Assembly (NCBI GenBank): GCA_034430275.1
Contig: DAOUEW010000182.1
Span: forward strand, 1-7,198
Length of the DNA stretch: 7,198 nucleotides
Direction of reading: 5' to 3'
DNA from: JAUVXJ01 sp034430275
Lineage (GTDB): Bacteria > Chloroflexota > Anaerolineae > UBA7937 > B3-Chlor
Shown here in pieces: positions 1 through 5,736 of this stretch. Under the pieces are notes generated by a model. That model saw only the letters and a program-made list of their open reading frames with translations, did not search any database and was not told where the DNA came from. Position numbers and translations under genes: made by a program. How positions within the stretch are numbered: the stretch's first letter is position 1; each line of letters opens with the position of its first letter.

Positions 1-599
1 TACTCTCTGGTCGCCTCCAGACAGAGGTCGAAGGCCTGGTCGTAGGTACCCTTGATCATGATCACTCGAGCACCGAAGATCAGGAGTTGGGCCACCTTGG
101 CCTGCGGCGCCCGTTCCGGGACGAAGATGACACTCTCCAATCCGACGCTGGCGGCTAGACCGGCCAGGGACGACGCCGCGTTTCCGGTAGAGGCACAAGT
201 GATGGTCTCGTAGCCCAACTCCAGCGCCTTGACCACGCCCACGGCGCTGGCCCGATCCTTGAAGGAGGCAGTGGGGTTGCGGCCATCGTCTTTCAAGTAG
301 AGGTGCGGAAGACCCAGCTTCTCGCCCAGTCGCTCCACGTGGTACAAGGGCGTCCAGCCGATCTGAAGGGGCGGGTGTGGGCTGTCTTCCTCCACGGGAA
401 GCAGAGGGGCATAGCGCCAGATGGAGTAGTCGTGATTGCTGGCCAGCCCCTCCTTGGTCAGGCGAGTGGCGATGAGGTCGTAGTCGTAGAGGACGTCGAC
501 GATGCCCTCGTCCCCGTGCTTGGGGCAGACGTACAGGACTTCTTCGGGTTCGTACTCGGCGCCGCAAAGGACGCACTTCAGTCCCCGTACCTGATCCAC
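1..599 (-). CDS. Threonine-synthase-like PLP enzyme with N-terminal zinc ribbon (C-terminus off window)
   Basis: Fold-type II pyridoxal-phosphate enzyme, most like threonine synthase, which converts O-phosphohomoserine to threonine in the cytoplasm. I read 199 codons before the left edge cuts the gene. Residues 9-28 form a CxxC...CxxH zinc-ribbon-like knuckle (C9, C12, C25, H28), common in threonine synthases and relatives. GWTPL at 81-85, NPTASFKDR at 108-116 with the presumed Schiff-base lysine K114, and ASTGNAASS at 136-144, the usual phosphate/cofactor loop, support the family. The start is GTG at 599: AAGGAG (605-610) sits 5 nt upstream and no ATG is nearby. It is the third gene after two transcarbamylases on the same strand, 139 nt downstream of the second. 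The substrate is not proven: cysteate synthase and other threonine-synthase-like beta-replacement or lyase enzymes share these motifs, and the discriminating C-terminal half is missing. Confidence 0.88.
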   Translation of the reverse strand, partial: MDQVRGLKCVLCGAEYEPEEVLYVCPKHGDEGIVDVLYDYDLIATRLTKEGLASNHDYSIWRYAPLLPVEEDSPHPPLQIGWTPLYHVERLGEKLGLPHLYLKDDGRNPTASFKDRASAVGVVKALELGYETITCASTGNAASSLAGLAASVGLESVIFVPERAPQAKVAQLLIFGARVIMIKGTYDQAFDLCLEATRE

Positions 600-652
600 G
601 ATAGCTCCTTGTCTCAGGGTTGCCCGCTCGCGGTGGTTGCTCTGGCCTCGAC

Positions 653-738
653 GAGGGCAAGAGCCCTCACTACGAACCAGCTCTGGCTCGCAGTGGGCGC
701 TTCAGTGCATAGCACGGCGGGAACAACTGCCGTGCACT
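653..738 (-). other. Three consecutive hairpins in the intergenic leader before the PLP enzyme
   Basis: The gap between the second transcarbamylase and the threonine-synthase-like gene holds three adjacent inverted repeats. Hairpin A (704-738): arms 712-718 and 729-735 pair over 7 bp around a 10-nt loop, with an extra AGT/ACT pair outside a 5-nt bulge; it starts directly after the stop codon. Hairpin B (668-695): 13-nt arms 668-680 and 683-695. Read as minus-strand RNA every position pairs, two as G-U; on the plus strand those two become A-C mismatches. The innermost pair must open to give a 4-nt loop. Hairpin C (653-668): perfect 6-bp GAGGGC/GCCCTC stem with a TCTT loop in the transcript sense. 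None is followed by a U-tract. They may insulate or stabilise the transcript, or act as an attenuator; no known riboswitch class was recognised. Confidence 0.6.
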
Positions 739-1752
739 CTATAGAGAGCCCATGGTGAGGGCCATGAGCGCCTTCTGCACGTGTAGCCTGTTCTCGGCCA
801 CATCGTAGATGATGGAGCGGGGCCCGCTCGCCACCTCGTCGCTCACCTCGTGGCCGCGGTCCACAGGCATGGGGTGGATGTACAGGGCATCGTTGGTGAG
901 GGCCATCTTCTCCGCGTCGCAGATCCACTCCGGGTATCGCAACGCCTTCTCGATCTCGCCCGGTTTGTCCAGCTCACCATCCTGGTAGGCCAGGGGACTC
1001 ATCCAGTTCCGCGAGTAGACGACGTGTGCTCCCTCGTAGCCCGCCACGGGGTCGTGGATGACGTCGAAGTCCGTCCCCTGGGCCTGGCAGTTCTCTTTCA
1101 CCCTGGCTATGACCTCGCGGTCCAGATCGTACCCCTCTGGATAGGCCAGCGTCACGTCCATCCCCAGACGAGAACCGATCAACAGGTTCTCCTGCACCGA
1201 GCACCGGGAGCGGACCAAGGCGCCATGTCCCCACATCATCAACAGACGCTTGCCCTTCAGGTTCTGGCCCAGATGCTCCCGCAAGCCCAGGACGTCGGCC
1301 AGCCCCTGGCAGGGATGGTACTTGTCGTGGGCCATGGAGACGATGGGGATCTCCGACCAGCGAGCGTACTCCCGCAGCAGATCGTCGCCCTCACCATAGG
1401 CGCCGATCTTGTCCTCCAGTATCCGGATCCCCAGACCCACAGCGTAGCGGCTCATGACCTTGGCCGCGTCCTCCACAGTCTCCCCCGCCGTGGTGGCGGT
1501 CTTGAGGCGCATGGCGCGAGGCTCCAAAAACTGGGCGTGCCCTCCCAACTCCGTCGCCGCGCACTCGAAGGACTGGCGCGTGCGCACCGAAGGGTTATAG
1601 AAGAACATGAAGAAGGTCTTGTGGGCCAGACAGTTGCTGTAGGGGTGAGTGAAGCGCTGAGCCTTCATCTCCGCCGCCAGTCGGAGGACCTCCTCCAACT
1701 CCTCGACCGCCCAATCTTGTGTACAGATCAGGTCCTTGCCGTGCAAGTCCAT
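739..1752 (-). CDS. Knotted-type carbamoyltransferase paralogue with HPMP loop
   Basis: A 337-residue transcarbamylase, expected to move the carbamoyl group from carbamoyl phosphate to an amine substrate in the cytoplasm. The carbamoyl-phosphate site is intact: SVRTR at 55-59 and HPCQ at 146-149. TQDW near residue 11, KMALTN at 282-287 and AENRLHVQKA at 319-328 resemble N-acetylornithine carbamoyltransferase (AOTCase) and its SOTCase/YgeW relatives rather than classical ArgF. The amine-side loop reads HPMPVDRG (293-300) where ornithine-type enzymes have HCLP; it recalls HPLP of aspartate carbamoyltransferase. The segment after MMWGHG (172-177) is also unlike the paralogue upstream. The start is the ATG at 1752 with GGAGG 7 nt upstream; the longer open frame to 1953 is a shadow of the upstream gene. 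It lies 14 nt after that gene, so it is almost surely cotranscribed. The family is clear; the acceptor is unknown. Confidence 0.9.
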   Translation of the reverse strand: MDLHGKDLICTQDWAVEELEEVLRLAAEMKAQRFTHPYSNCLAHKTFFMFFYNPSVRTRQSFECAATELGGHAQFLEPRAMRLKTATTAGETVEDAAKVMSRYAVGLGIRILEDKIGAYGEGDDLLREYARWSEIPIVSMAHDKYHPCQGLADVLGLREHLGQNLKGKRLLMMWGHGALVRSRCSVQENLLIGSRLGMDVTLAYPEGYDLDREVIARVKENCQAQGTDFDVIHDPVAGYEGAHVVYSRNWMSPLAYQDGELDKPGEIEKALRYPEWICDAEKMALTNDALYIHPMPVDRGHEVSDEVASGPRSIIYDVAENRLHVQKALMALTMGSL

Positions 1753-1766
1753 GGTCGTACCTCCAG

Positions 1767-2813
1767 CTACCGCATGGTCAGGGCCATCACCGCCTTTTGG
1801 ACGTGCAAGCGGTTCTCGGCCTCGTCGAAGACCACGGACTGCGGGCCGTCGATGACGTCGTTGGCCACCTCGAAGCCGCGGTCGCAGGGCAGGCAGTGCA
1901 TGTAGATGGCGTCTTTGTGGGCCAGCTTCATCTTGGCAGAGTCGCAGATCCAATCCTTGTTGGCGTCGAACAGCTCCTGGGTCTTGGCCTCGTCTCTCTC
2001 GCCTATGGGCTTCTCGAACATGGGCACGCCGGTCCAGGCCTTGGGATAGACCACGTGGGCGCCCTCGAACGCCTCGCGCATGTCGTTGGAGATGGCGAAC
2101 GATCCACCGTAGCGCTCCGCGTAGCCCTGACAGGCGCCGAGCACCTCGTCGTCCAGCTCCATGCCCTGAGGATGGGCCAGCACCACATCCATACCCATCA
2201 TGGTAGCGGCGATGATCGCACTCTGAGGCACGGCGCGGGGCTTGTGAGCGCTCGGCGAATAGGCCCAGCTCATCACGAACTTGACGCCCTGATAGCCGCC
2301 GAACTTCTCCTTGACGGTCAGGACGTCCGCCAGGGCCTGACAGGGATGGTACTTGTCACACTCCATGTTGATGATGGGGATCCCCGCCCAGTAGGCGAAG
2401 TTCTGCTCCAGTTCGTGGGCGCGGCCATAGACCCAGCCCACCGGGTCGCCGTAGATGCGGATGGAGATGGCGTGTCCCATGCGCGCCAGCACGCGGGCTA
2501 CGTCCGAGACCCTCTCCGTCTCGTAGGCTCGCTCGTCACCCTCCAGGGCGGGGGCATAGATCTTCCCCGGATCCAGGAAGTGGGCGTGGCCGCCTAGCTG
2601 GGTCATGCCGGCCTCGAAGCTGTTGCGGGTGCGCAGTGACTGGTTGTAGAAGATCATGAACAAGGTCTTGCCCCGCAGCAGGTGATCGTGGGGCTCGTCC
2701 ATAGCAAAGCGCCTCTTCAGATCCAGGGCCGCATCCAGGATGGTCTCTACCTCTTCGCGGCTGTAGTCCAGCAGGGTGAGGAAGTCGCGGCCCTTGAAGC
2801 TCTCCGTTTTCAT
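1767..2813 (-). CDS. Knotted-type carbamoyltransferase (AOTCase/SOTCase/YgeW-like)
   Basis: A 348-residue transcarbamylase and first gene of the minus-strand operon. Carbamoyl-phosphate motifs SLRTR (59-63) and HPCQ (156-159) are present, and the amine-side loop is the ornithine-type HCLPCDRG (306-313). The segment WAYSPSAHKPRAVPQS (183-198) closely resembles the proline-rich knot-loop region of E. coli YgeW as I recall it. LGGHAHFLDPGK (73-84), DVARVLAR (104-111) and EAENRLHVQKA (331-341) match AOTCase. The DxxxSMG ornithine loop of ArgF is not visible. Known activities in this clade are carbamoylation of N-acetylornithine or N-succinylornithine; YgeW has no settled substrate. The ATG at 2813 is preceded by AAGGAGG at 5 nt, and a consensus promoter lies about 50 bp upstream. 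The C-terminal 60 residues are strongly similar to the next gene, so the pair arose by duplication. Ornithine, an acyl-ornithine or a ureido-forming catabolic substrate are all possible. Confidence 0.93.
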   Translation of the reverse strand: MKTESFKGRDFLTLLDYSREEVETILDAALDLKRRFAMDEPHDHLLRGKTLFMIFYNQSLRTRNSFEAGMTQLGGHAHFLDPGKIYAPALEGDERAYETERVSDVARVLARMGHAISIRIYGDPVGWVYGRAHELEQNFAYWAGIPIINMECDKYHPCQALADVLTVKEKFGGYQGVKFVMSWAYSPSAHKPRAVPQSAIIAATMMGMDVVLAHPQGMELDDEVLGACQGYAERYGGSFAISNDMREAFEGAHVVYPKAWTGVPMFEKPIGERDEAKTQELFDANKDWICDSAKMKLAHKDAIYMHCLPCDRGFEVANDVIDGPQSVVFDEAENRLHVQKAVMALTMR

Positions 2814-2859
2814 CACTCCCTCCTTGTGTCTCAACAGTTGGTCGGTCCGAAGCGCCGAG

Positions 2860-2888
2860 ATTATAAGCTCGCCCTCACGGGCTGTCAA
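2860..2888 (-). promoter_or_regulatory. Perfect sigma70-type promoter for the transcarbamylase operon
   Basis: On the minus strand TTGACA (2883-2888) and TATAAT (2860-2865) are exact consensus hexamers separated by exactly 17 nt (2866-2882). Transcription would start near 2853, leaving a leader of about 40 nt with AAGGAGG before the ATG at 2813. The spacer contains the inverted repeat GCCC-N4-GGGC (2871-2882), which could be an operator or chance in GC-rich DNA. Confidence 0.85.
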
Positions 2889-2924
2889 ACGTCTTCGCGA
2901 TCGGGCGGCCAATGCCCCCACGTA

Positions 2925-2953
2925 TTGCGATCACAGGTCTGCCCCGCTATAAT
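2925..2953 (+). promoter_or_regulatory. Sigma70-type promoter for the DUF192 gene
   Basis: TTGCGA (2925-2930) and an exact TATAAT (2948-2953) are separated by 17 nt. The expected start is near 2960, only about 12 nt before the ATG at 2972. It is divergent from the transcarbamylase promoter, with 36 bp between the two -35 boxes. GCGATC occurs at 2897-2902 and again at 2927-2932, the second overlapping this -35 box, 30 bp apart. Confidence 0.8.
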
Positions 2954-2971
2954 AGCGTCCGGGCAAGCGCC

Positions 2972-3319
2972 ATGATCAAGAACGTCACCAGCGGGGAGGT
3001 GATCGCCGCACGGGCGAAATGGTGCACCAATCTCCTCACCAGGGGCCTGGGGTTGATCTTCCACCCGCCGCTCCAGGAAGACGAGGCCTACATCTTCGCG
3101 GAGGGTCGCGAGAGCCGGAGCCTCACCACCATCCACATGCTTTTCGTCTTCTTCCCTCTAGCTGTGATCTGGCTCGATGCCGGCAAGCGGGTGGTGGACA
3201 AGGTTCTGGCGCGACCTTTCTACCCCTACTATGCTCCCAAGTCGCCGGCCCAGTACTACCTTGAGTGCCATCCTGACACTCTGGCCAAGGTGCAACCTGG
3301 AGACCAGCTTGAGTTCTAG
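2972..3319 (+). CDS. DUF192 family protein
   Basis: A 115-residue protein with the layout of DUF192: TRGLGLIFHPPL (23-34, matching the family's RGLM-type motif), then HMLFVFFPLAVIWLD (55-69, the W/H...ipLDviFlD segment), KRVVDKV (72-78), YYLECHPDTL (95-104, the vLElpaG position) and GDQLEF at the extreme C-terminus. The family is a small beta-barrel of unknown biochemical role; many members are exported, but this one shows no signal peptide and is probably cytoplasmic. I chose the ATG at 2972 because homology begins there and the in-frame ATG at 2912 lies upstream of the predicted -10 box, outside the transcript. There is no clear Shine-Dalgarno, so initiation may be nearly leaderless. It precedes aacS by 118 nt on the same strand, but a functional link is not evident. 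Confidence 0.88.
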   Translation: MIKNVTSGEVIAARAKWCTNLLTRGLGLIFHPPLQEDEAYIFAEGRESRSLTTIHMLFVFFPLAVIWLDAGKRVVDKVLARPFYPYYAPKSPAQYYLECHPDTLAKVQPGDQLEF

Positions 3320-3341
3320 TCGGCCGCGTGGAGCGACCCCA

Positions 3342-3359
3342 CCGTGCGTGCCAGCACGG
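3342..3359 (+). terminator. Possible weak terminator hairpin after the DUF192 gene
   Basis: CCGTGC (3342-3347) and GCACGG (3354-3359) form a 6-bp GC-rich stem with a 6-nt loop, 22 nt after the DUF192 stop codon. The following bases (CATTCTTACT) are only mildly T-rich, so termination is uncertain and read-through into aacS is possible. The rest of the 118-nt gap has a lone TTGACT at 3386-3391 without a convincing -10 box. Confidence 0.35.
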
Positions 3360-3437
3360 CCATTCTTACTGCTCTTGCAGGGGGCTTGACTACAACAGAG
3401 TAGACAGCGCAGTTTTCCATAACAAGTGGGAGGAGCG

Positions 3438-5387
3438 ATGAGTGATCTTCTCTGGAAGCCATCGGAAGAGCGGAAGAAGCAGACCAACATCTTCGCTTTC
3501 ATGCAGCACGTCAACGACCGATACGGGAAGGAGTTCGCCACTTACGACGACCTCTACCAGTGGTCCATCGACGACAGCCCTGCCTTCTGGGCCACGCTCT
3601 GGGACTATGGGGAGGTGATCTACAGCCGACCCTACGACGAGGTCGTGGACGACGTGCACAGGATGCCAGGCGCGCGGTGGTTCGACGGGGCGACGCTCAA
3701 CTTCGCGGAGAACCTGCTGCGCTACCGCGACGATCGCGTGGCCCTCAGTTTCAGAGGCGAAGGCCAGGCGACGATCAGCATCACCTACGCCCAGCTCTAC
3801 GACCAGGTAGCCCGGCTGGCGAGCTCCCTGCGCGCGATGGGGATCAAGCCCGGGGATCGGGTGGCCGGTTTTATGCCCAACATGAGTGAGGCGGTGGTGG
3901 CCATGCTGGCCACGGCGAGCATCGGCGCCATCTGGTCCTCCTGCTCCCCCGACTTCGGCATCAAGGGCGTACTGGACCGCTTCGGCCAGATAGAGCCGCG
4001 GGTCCTGTTCACGGCCAACGGCTACAGCTACAACGGCAAGCAGTTCGATTCGCTGGGCAGGATCGCGGAGATCCTCAAAGAGCTACCCAGCATCGAGAAG
4101 GTGATTGTAGTGCCCTATACGGACAAAGACCCCGATCCCGCTCTGGTGCCCCATGGTGTGCTCTTCGAGGACTTCCTGGCCAAGGATGTGGAGGAGATAC
4201 GGTTCGAGCAGGTGCCCGCGAATCACCCCCTCTACATCATGTACTCCTCGGGCACCACGGGCGTGCCCAAGTGCATCGTTCACGGAGTGGTGGGCACCCT
4301 GTTGCAGCACATCAAGGAGCTGAAGCTGCACACCGATGTGAAGAGAGATGACACCATCTTCTACTTCACCACCTGTGGCTGGATGATGTGGAACTGGCTG
4401 GTGAGCTCGCTGAACCTGGGCGCCCGCGTGCTGCTGTACGACGGCAACCCCTTCTTTCCCGACGCCTCGGCCATGTGGCAGATGGCGGAGGAGGAGCAGA
4501 TCAGCATCTTCGGGACCAGCGCCAGCTATCTCGGGGCCCTGGAGAAGGCAGGGGTGAAGCCCCGCGAGTCCTTCGATCTCACGCCGCTGAAGGCCGTCCT
4601 TTCCACGGGCTCGCCTCTCTCGGTGGAGAGCTTCCAGTTCGTGTACCGCGACATCAAAGAGGACCTCTGCCTCTCGTCGATCTCAGGCGGCACGGACATC
4701 ATCTCTTGCTTCGCCCTCGGTAACCCCATGGGCCCGGTATACGCCGGCGAGCTCCAGGTCCGGGGGCTGGGCATGAAGGTCGAGGCCTACGACGAAGAAG
4801 GCAAGTCTGTGGTCGAGGAGCAGGGAGAGCTGGTCTGCACCCTGGCCGCACCCAGCATGCCCGTCTACTTCTGGAATGACCCCGACGGGCAGAAGTACCA
4901 CGATGCCTACTTCGACGTCTATCCCGGCATCTGGCGGCACGGCGACTGGATCGAGATCACCGAAAATGGAGGCGTGATCATCTACGGCCGCTCCGACGCC
5001 ACACTGAAGCCCAGCGGAGTGCGCATCGGCACCGCCGAGATCTACCGCCAGGTGGAGCTTATCCCCGAGGTGATGGACAGTCTGGTCGTGGGGCAGGACT
5101 GGGACAACGACGTGCGCATCATCCTCTTCGTCAAGCTTCGCGAGGGTGTGGAGCTCTCGGAGGAGCTGCTCAAGAGGATCAAGACCACTATCCGGCAGAA
5201 TGCGACGCCCAGGCACGTCCCCGCCAAGATTCTGCCGGTGAGCGACATACCGTATACCATCAGCGGCAAGAAGGTGGAGTTGGCGGTGCGGAAGGTGATC
5301 CACGGGCAGGAGGTCAGGAACAAGGACGCGCTGGCCAACCCGCAGTCCCTGGACCTCTACGTGGACCTGCCTGAGCTCGCGACCTGA
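3438..5387 (+). CDS. aacS: Acetoacetyl-CoA synthetase (acetoacetate-CoA ligase)
   Basis: ANL-superfamily ligase of 649 residues, the usual AACS length. It activates acetoacetate with ATP to acetoacetyl-AMP and then to acetoacetyl-CoA in the cytoplasm, for ketone-body or polyhydroxybutyrate use or sterol/fatty-acid precursors. The N-terminal acetyl-CoA-synthetase-type cap is followed by the AMP-binding domain: SSGTTGVPK from about 270, CGWMMWNW at 313-320, STGSPL at 389-394 and SGGTDIISC at 416-424. The hinge YGRSDATLKPSGVR (516-529) leads to the C-terminal domain with SGKKVE near 609-614; K611 is the expected adenylation lysine. PVYAGELQ and HFWND-like FWNDPDGQKY segments match AACS rather than acetyl-CoA synthetase. 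The ATG at 3438 has GGAGG 4 nt upstream; an in-frame GTG at 3426 would add four residues but lies inside the Shine-Dalgarno region. No PHB or ketone-body partner gene is adjacent. Confidence 0.96.
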   Translation: MSDLLWKPSEERKKQTNIFAFMQHVNDRYGKEFATYDDLYQWSIDDSPAFWATLWDYGEVIYSRPYDEVVDDVHRMPGARWFDGATLNFAENLLRYRDDRVALSFRGEGQATISITYAQLYDQVARLASSLRAMGIKPGDRVAGFMPNMSEAVVAMLATASIGAIWSSCSPDFGIKGVLDRFGQIEPRVLFTANGYSYNGKQFDSLGRIAEILKELPSIEKVIVVPYTDKDPDPALVPHGVLFEDFLAKDVEEIRFEQVPANHPLYIMYSSGTTGVPKCIVHGVVGTLLQHIKELKLHTDVKRDDTIFYFTTCGWMMWNWLVSSLNLGARVLLYDGNPFFPDASAMWQMAEEEQISIFGTSASYLGALEKAGVKPRESFDLTPLKAVLSTGSPLSVESFQFVYRDIKEDLCLSSISGGTDIISCFALGNPMGPVYAGELQVRGLGMKVEAYDEEGKSVVEEQGELVCTLAAPSMPVYFWNDPDGQKYHDAYFDVYPGIWRHGDWIEITENGGVIIYGRSDATLKPSGVRIGTAEIYRQVELIPEVMDSLVVGQDWDNDVRIILFVKLREGVELSEELLKRIKTTIRQNATPRHVPAKILPVSDIPYTISGKKVELAVRKVIHGQEVRNKDALANPQSLDLYVDLPELAT

Positions 5388-5455
5388 GACTTCGGCGATC
5401 CTCACACCAGGTGGCGCTTCAAGCGAGGTGACACCCAGAGGCAGGAGGGGATCCG

Positions 5456-5485
5456 TTGCCGATTGTCCTGCTCGCGGCGTACGAT
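5456..5485 (+). promoter_or_regulatory. Possible promoter for the small HTH gene
   Basis: TTGCCG (5456-5461, four of six matches) and TACGAT (5480-5485, four of six) are separated by 18 nt. A start near 5492 would leave about 38 nt before the HTH start codon. The same bases also form the start of a possible leader ORF, and only one of the two readings need be right. Confidence 0.35.
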
Positions 5486-5527
5486 GAGGCGCCGCAAGGC
5501 AACAGCAGACCCCATCAGAGGGTGTGA
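5456..5527 (+). CDS. Possible 23-codon leader ORF upstream of the HTH gene
   Basis: A short frame starts at TTG 5456, preceded at 7 nt by AGGAGG (5443-5448), the strongest Shine-Dalgarno in this gap. It encodes 23 residues beginning MPIVLLAAYDE and ends with TGA at 5525-5527, two nt before the TTG start of the HTH protein. That arrangement would allow translational coupling. There is no homology to judge by, and the strong Shine-Dalgarno is the main support. A competing reading is that this stretch is a promoter. Confidence 0.3.
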   Translation: MPIVLLAAYDEAPQGNSRPHQRV

Positions 5528-5529
5528 TT

Positions 5530-5703
5530 TTGGCAGAGATGTACACGGCGGGCAAGCTCGCGGAGAAGCTCGGTGTCTCCCAGGGGAAGGTGAAGAAGAT
5601 CATCGAGGCGGAGAACATCGAGCCCGACGAAGTCAAGCGCAACTGCAAGTACTACAGCGAGGCTACCGCGGAGAAGGTCAAGGCATTGCTCGAGAAGAGC
5701 TAG
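5530..5703 (+). CDS. Small MerR/excisionase-like helix-turn-helix protein
   Basis: A 57-residue protein read as MAEMYTAGKLAEKLGVSQGK onwards. YTAGKLAEKLGVSQGKVKKI (5-24) has the spacing of a MerR/excisionase-type helix-turn-helix, with LGVS at the turn, and CKYYSEATAEKVKALL near the C-terminus resembles the wing and following helix of MerR DNA-binding domains (RYYS...). The protein consists of this domain alone, with no effector or dimerisation region, so it is probably a small DNA-binding regulator or accessory protein. It is lysine- and glutamate-rich. The start is ambiguous: TTG 5530 has GAGGG (5518-5522) at 7 nt, while ATG 5539 is poorly spaced and would give 54 residues. A GTG at 5524 is also in frame. 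It follows aacS by 142 nt on the same strand and converges on a secreted-protein gene. Its target is unknown. Confidence 0.75.
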   Translation: MAEMYTAGKLAEKLGVSQGKVKKIIEAENIEPDEVKRNCKYYSEATAEKVKALLEKS

Positions 5704-5705
5704 TC

Positions 5706-5725
5706 GGTCCGCTGTTCGGCGGACT
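5706..5725. terminator. Hairpin between convergent genes
   Basis: GTCCGC (5707-5712) and GCGGAC (5719-5724) form a perfect 6-bp stem with a 6-nt loop, extendable by one G-U pair on the plus-strand transcript. It occupies most of the 33-nt gap between the stop codons of the HTH gene (5703) and the minus-strand secreted protein (5737). No T-tract follows on either side, so a bidirectional terminator role is inferred from position only. Confidence 0.45.
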
Positions 5726-5736
5726 CTGACCGCGCG

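Noticed and set aside
850..1905. Plus-strand open frame of 351 codons across the transcarbamylases
   Set aside because: It is a shadow of two genes with intact family motifs on the minus strand; no start signal or motif of its own.
1753..1953. Extension of the second transcarbamylase by 67 residues to an upstream ATG at 1953
   Set aside because: It overlaps the end of the upstream transcarbamylase in another frame, its residues are arginine-rich shadow sequence, and the ATG at 1752 has a well-placed GGAGG.
1719..2597. Plus-strand open frame of 292 codons opposite the HCLP transcarbamylase
   Set aside because: Same reason: rich in His, Leu, Val and Asp as expected of a GC-rich antisense frame, with no motif.
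739..2813. Classical anabolic ArgF or PyrB assignment for the two transcarbamylases
   Set aside because: The ArgF DxxxSMG loop is not visible, and the AOTCase/YgeW-like C-terminal AENRLHVQKA and proline-rich loop features point to the knotted clade; HPMP alone is not enough to call aspartate carbamoyltransferase.
2912..2971. Upstream start for the DUF192 protein at ATG 2912
   Set aside because: It lies upstream of the predicted -10 box and the added 20 residues do not resemble a signal peptide or the family.
3386..3391. TTGACT as -35 box of a separate aacS promoter
   Set aside because: No -10 hexamer worth the name lies 15-19 nt downstream; aacS could be transcribed from the DUF192 promoter or by an unseen promoter.
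4683..5648. Long minus-strand open frame of 321 codons antisense to aacS
   Set aside because: The plus strand encodes an unmistakable acetoacetyl-CoA synthetase; the antisense frame has no recognisable motif and is expected in GC-rich DNA.
5463..5729. Plus-strand 88-codon frame overlapping the HTH gene
   Set aside because: It is a shifted frame of the HTH region, arginine- and glycine-rich, while the alternative frame gives a coherent HTH domain.
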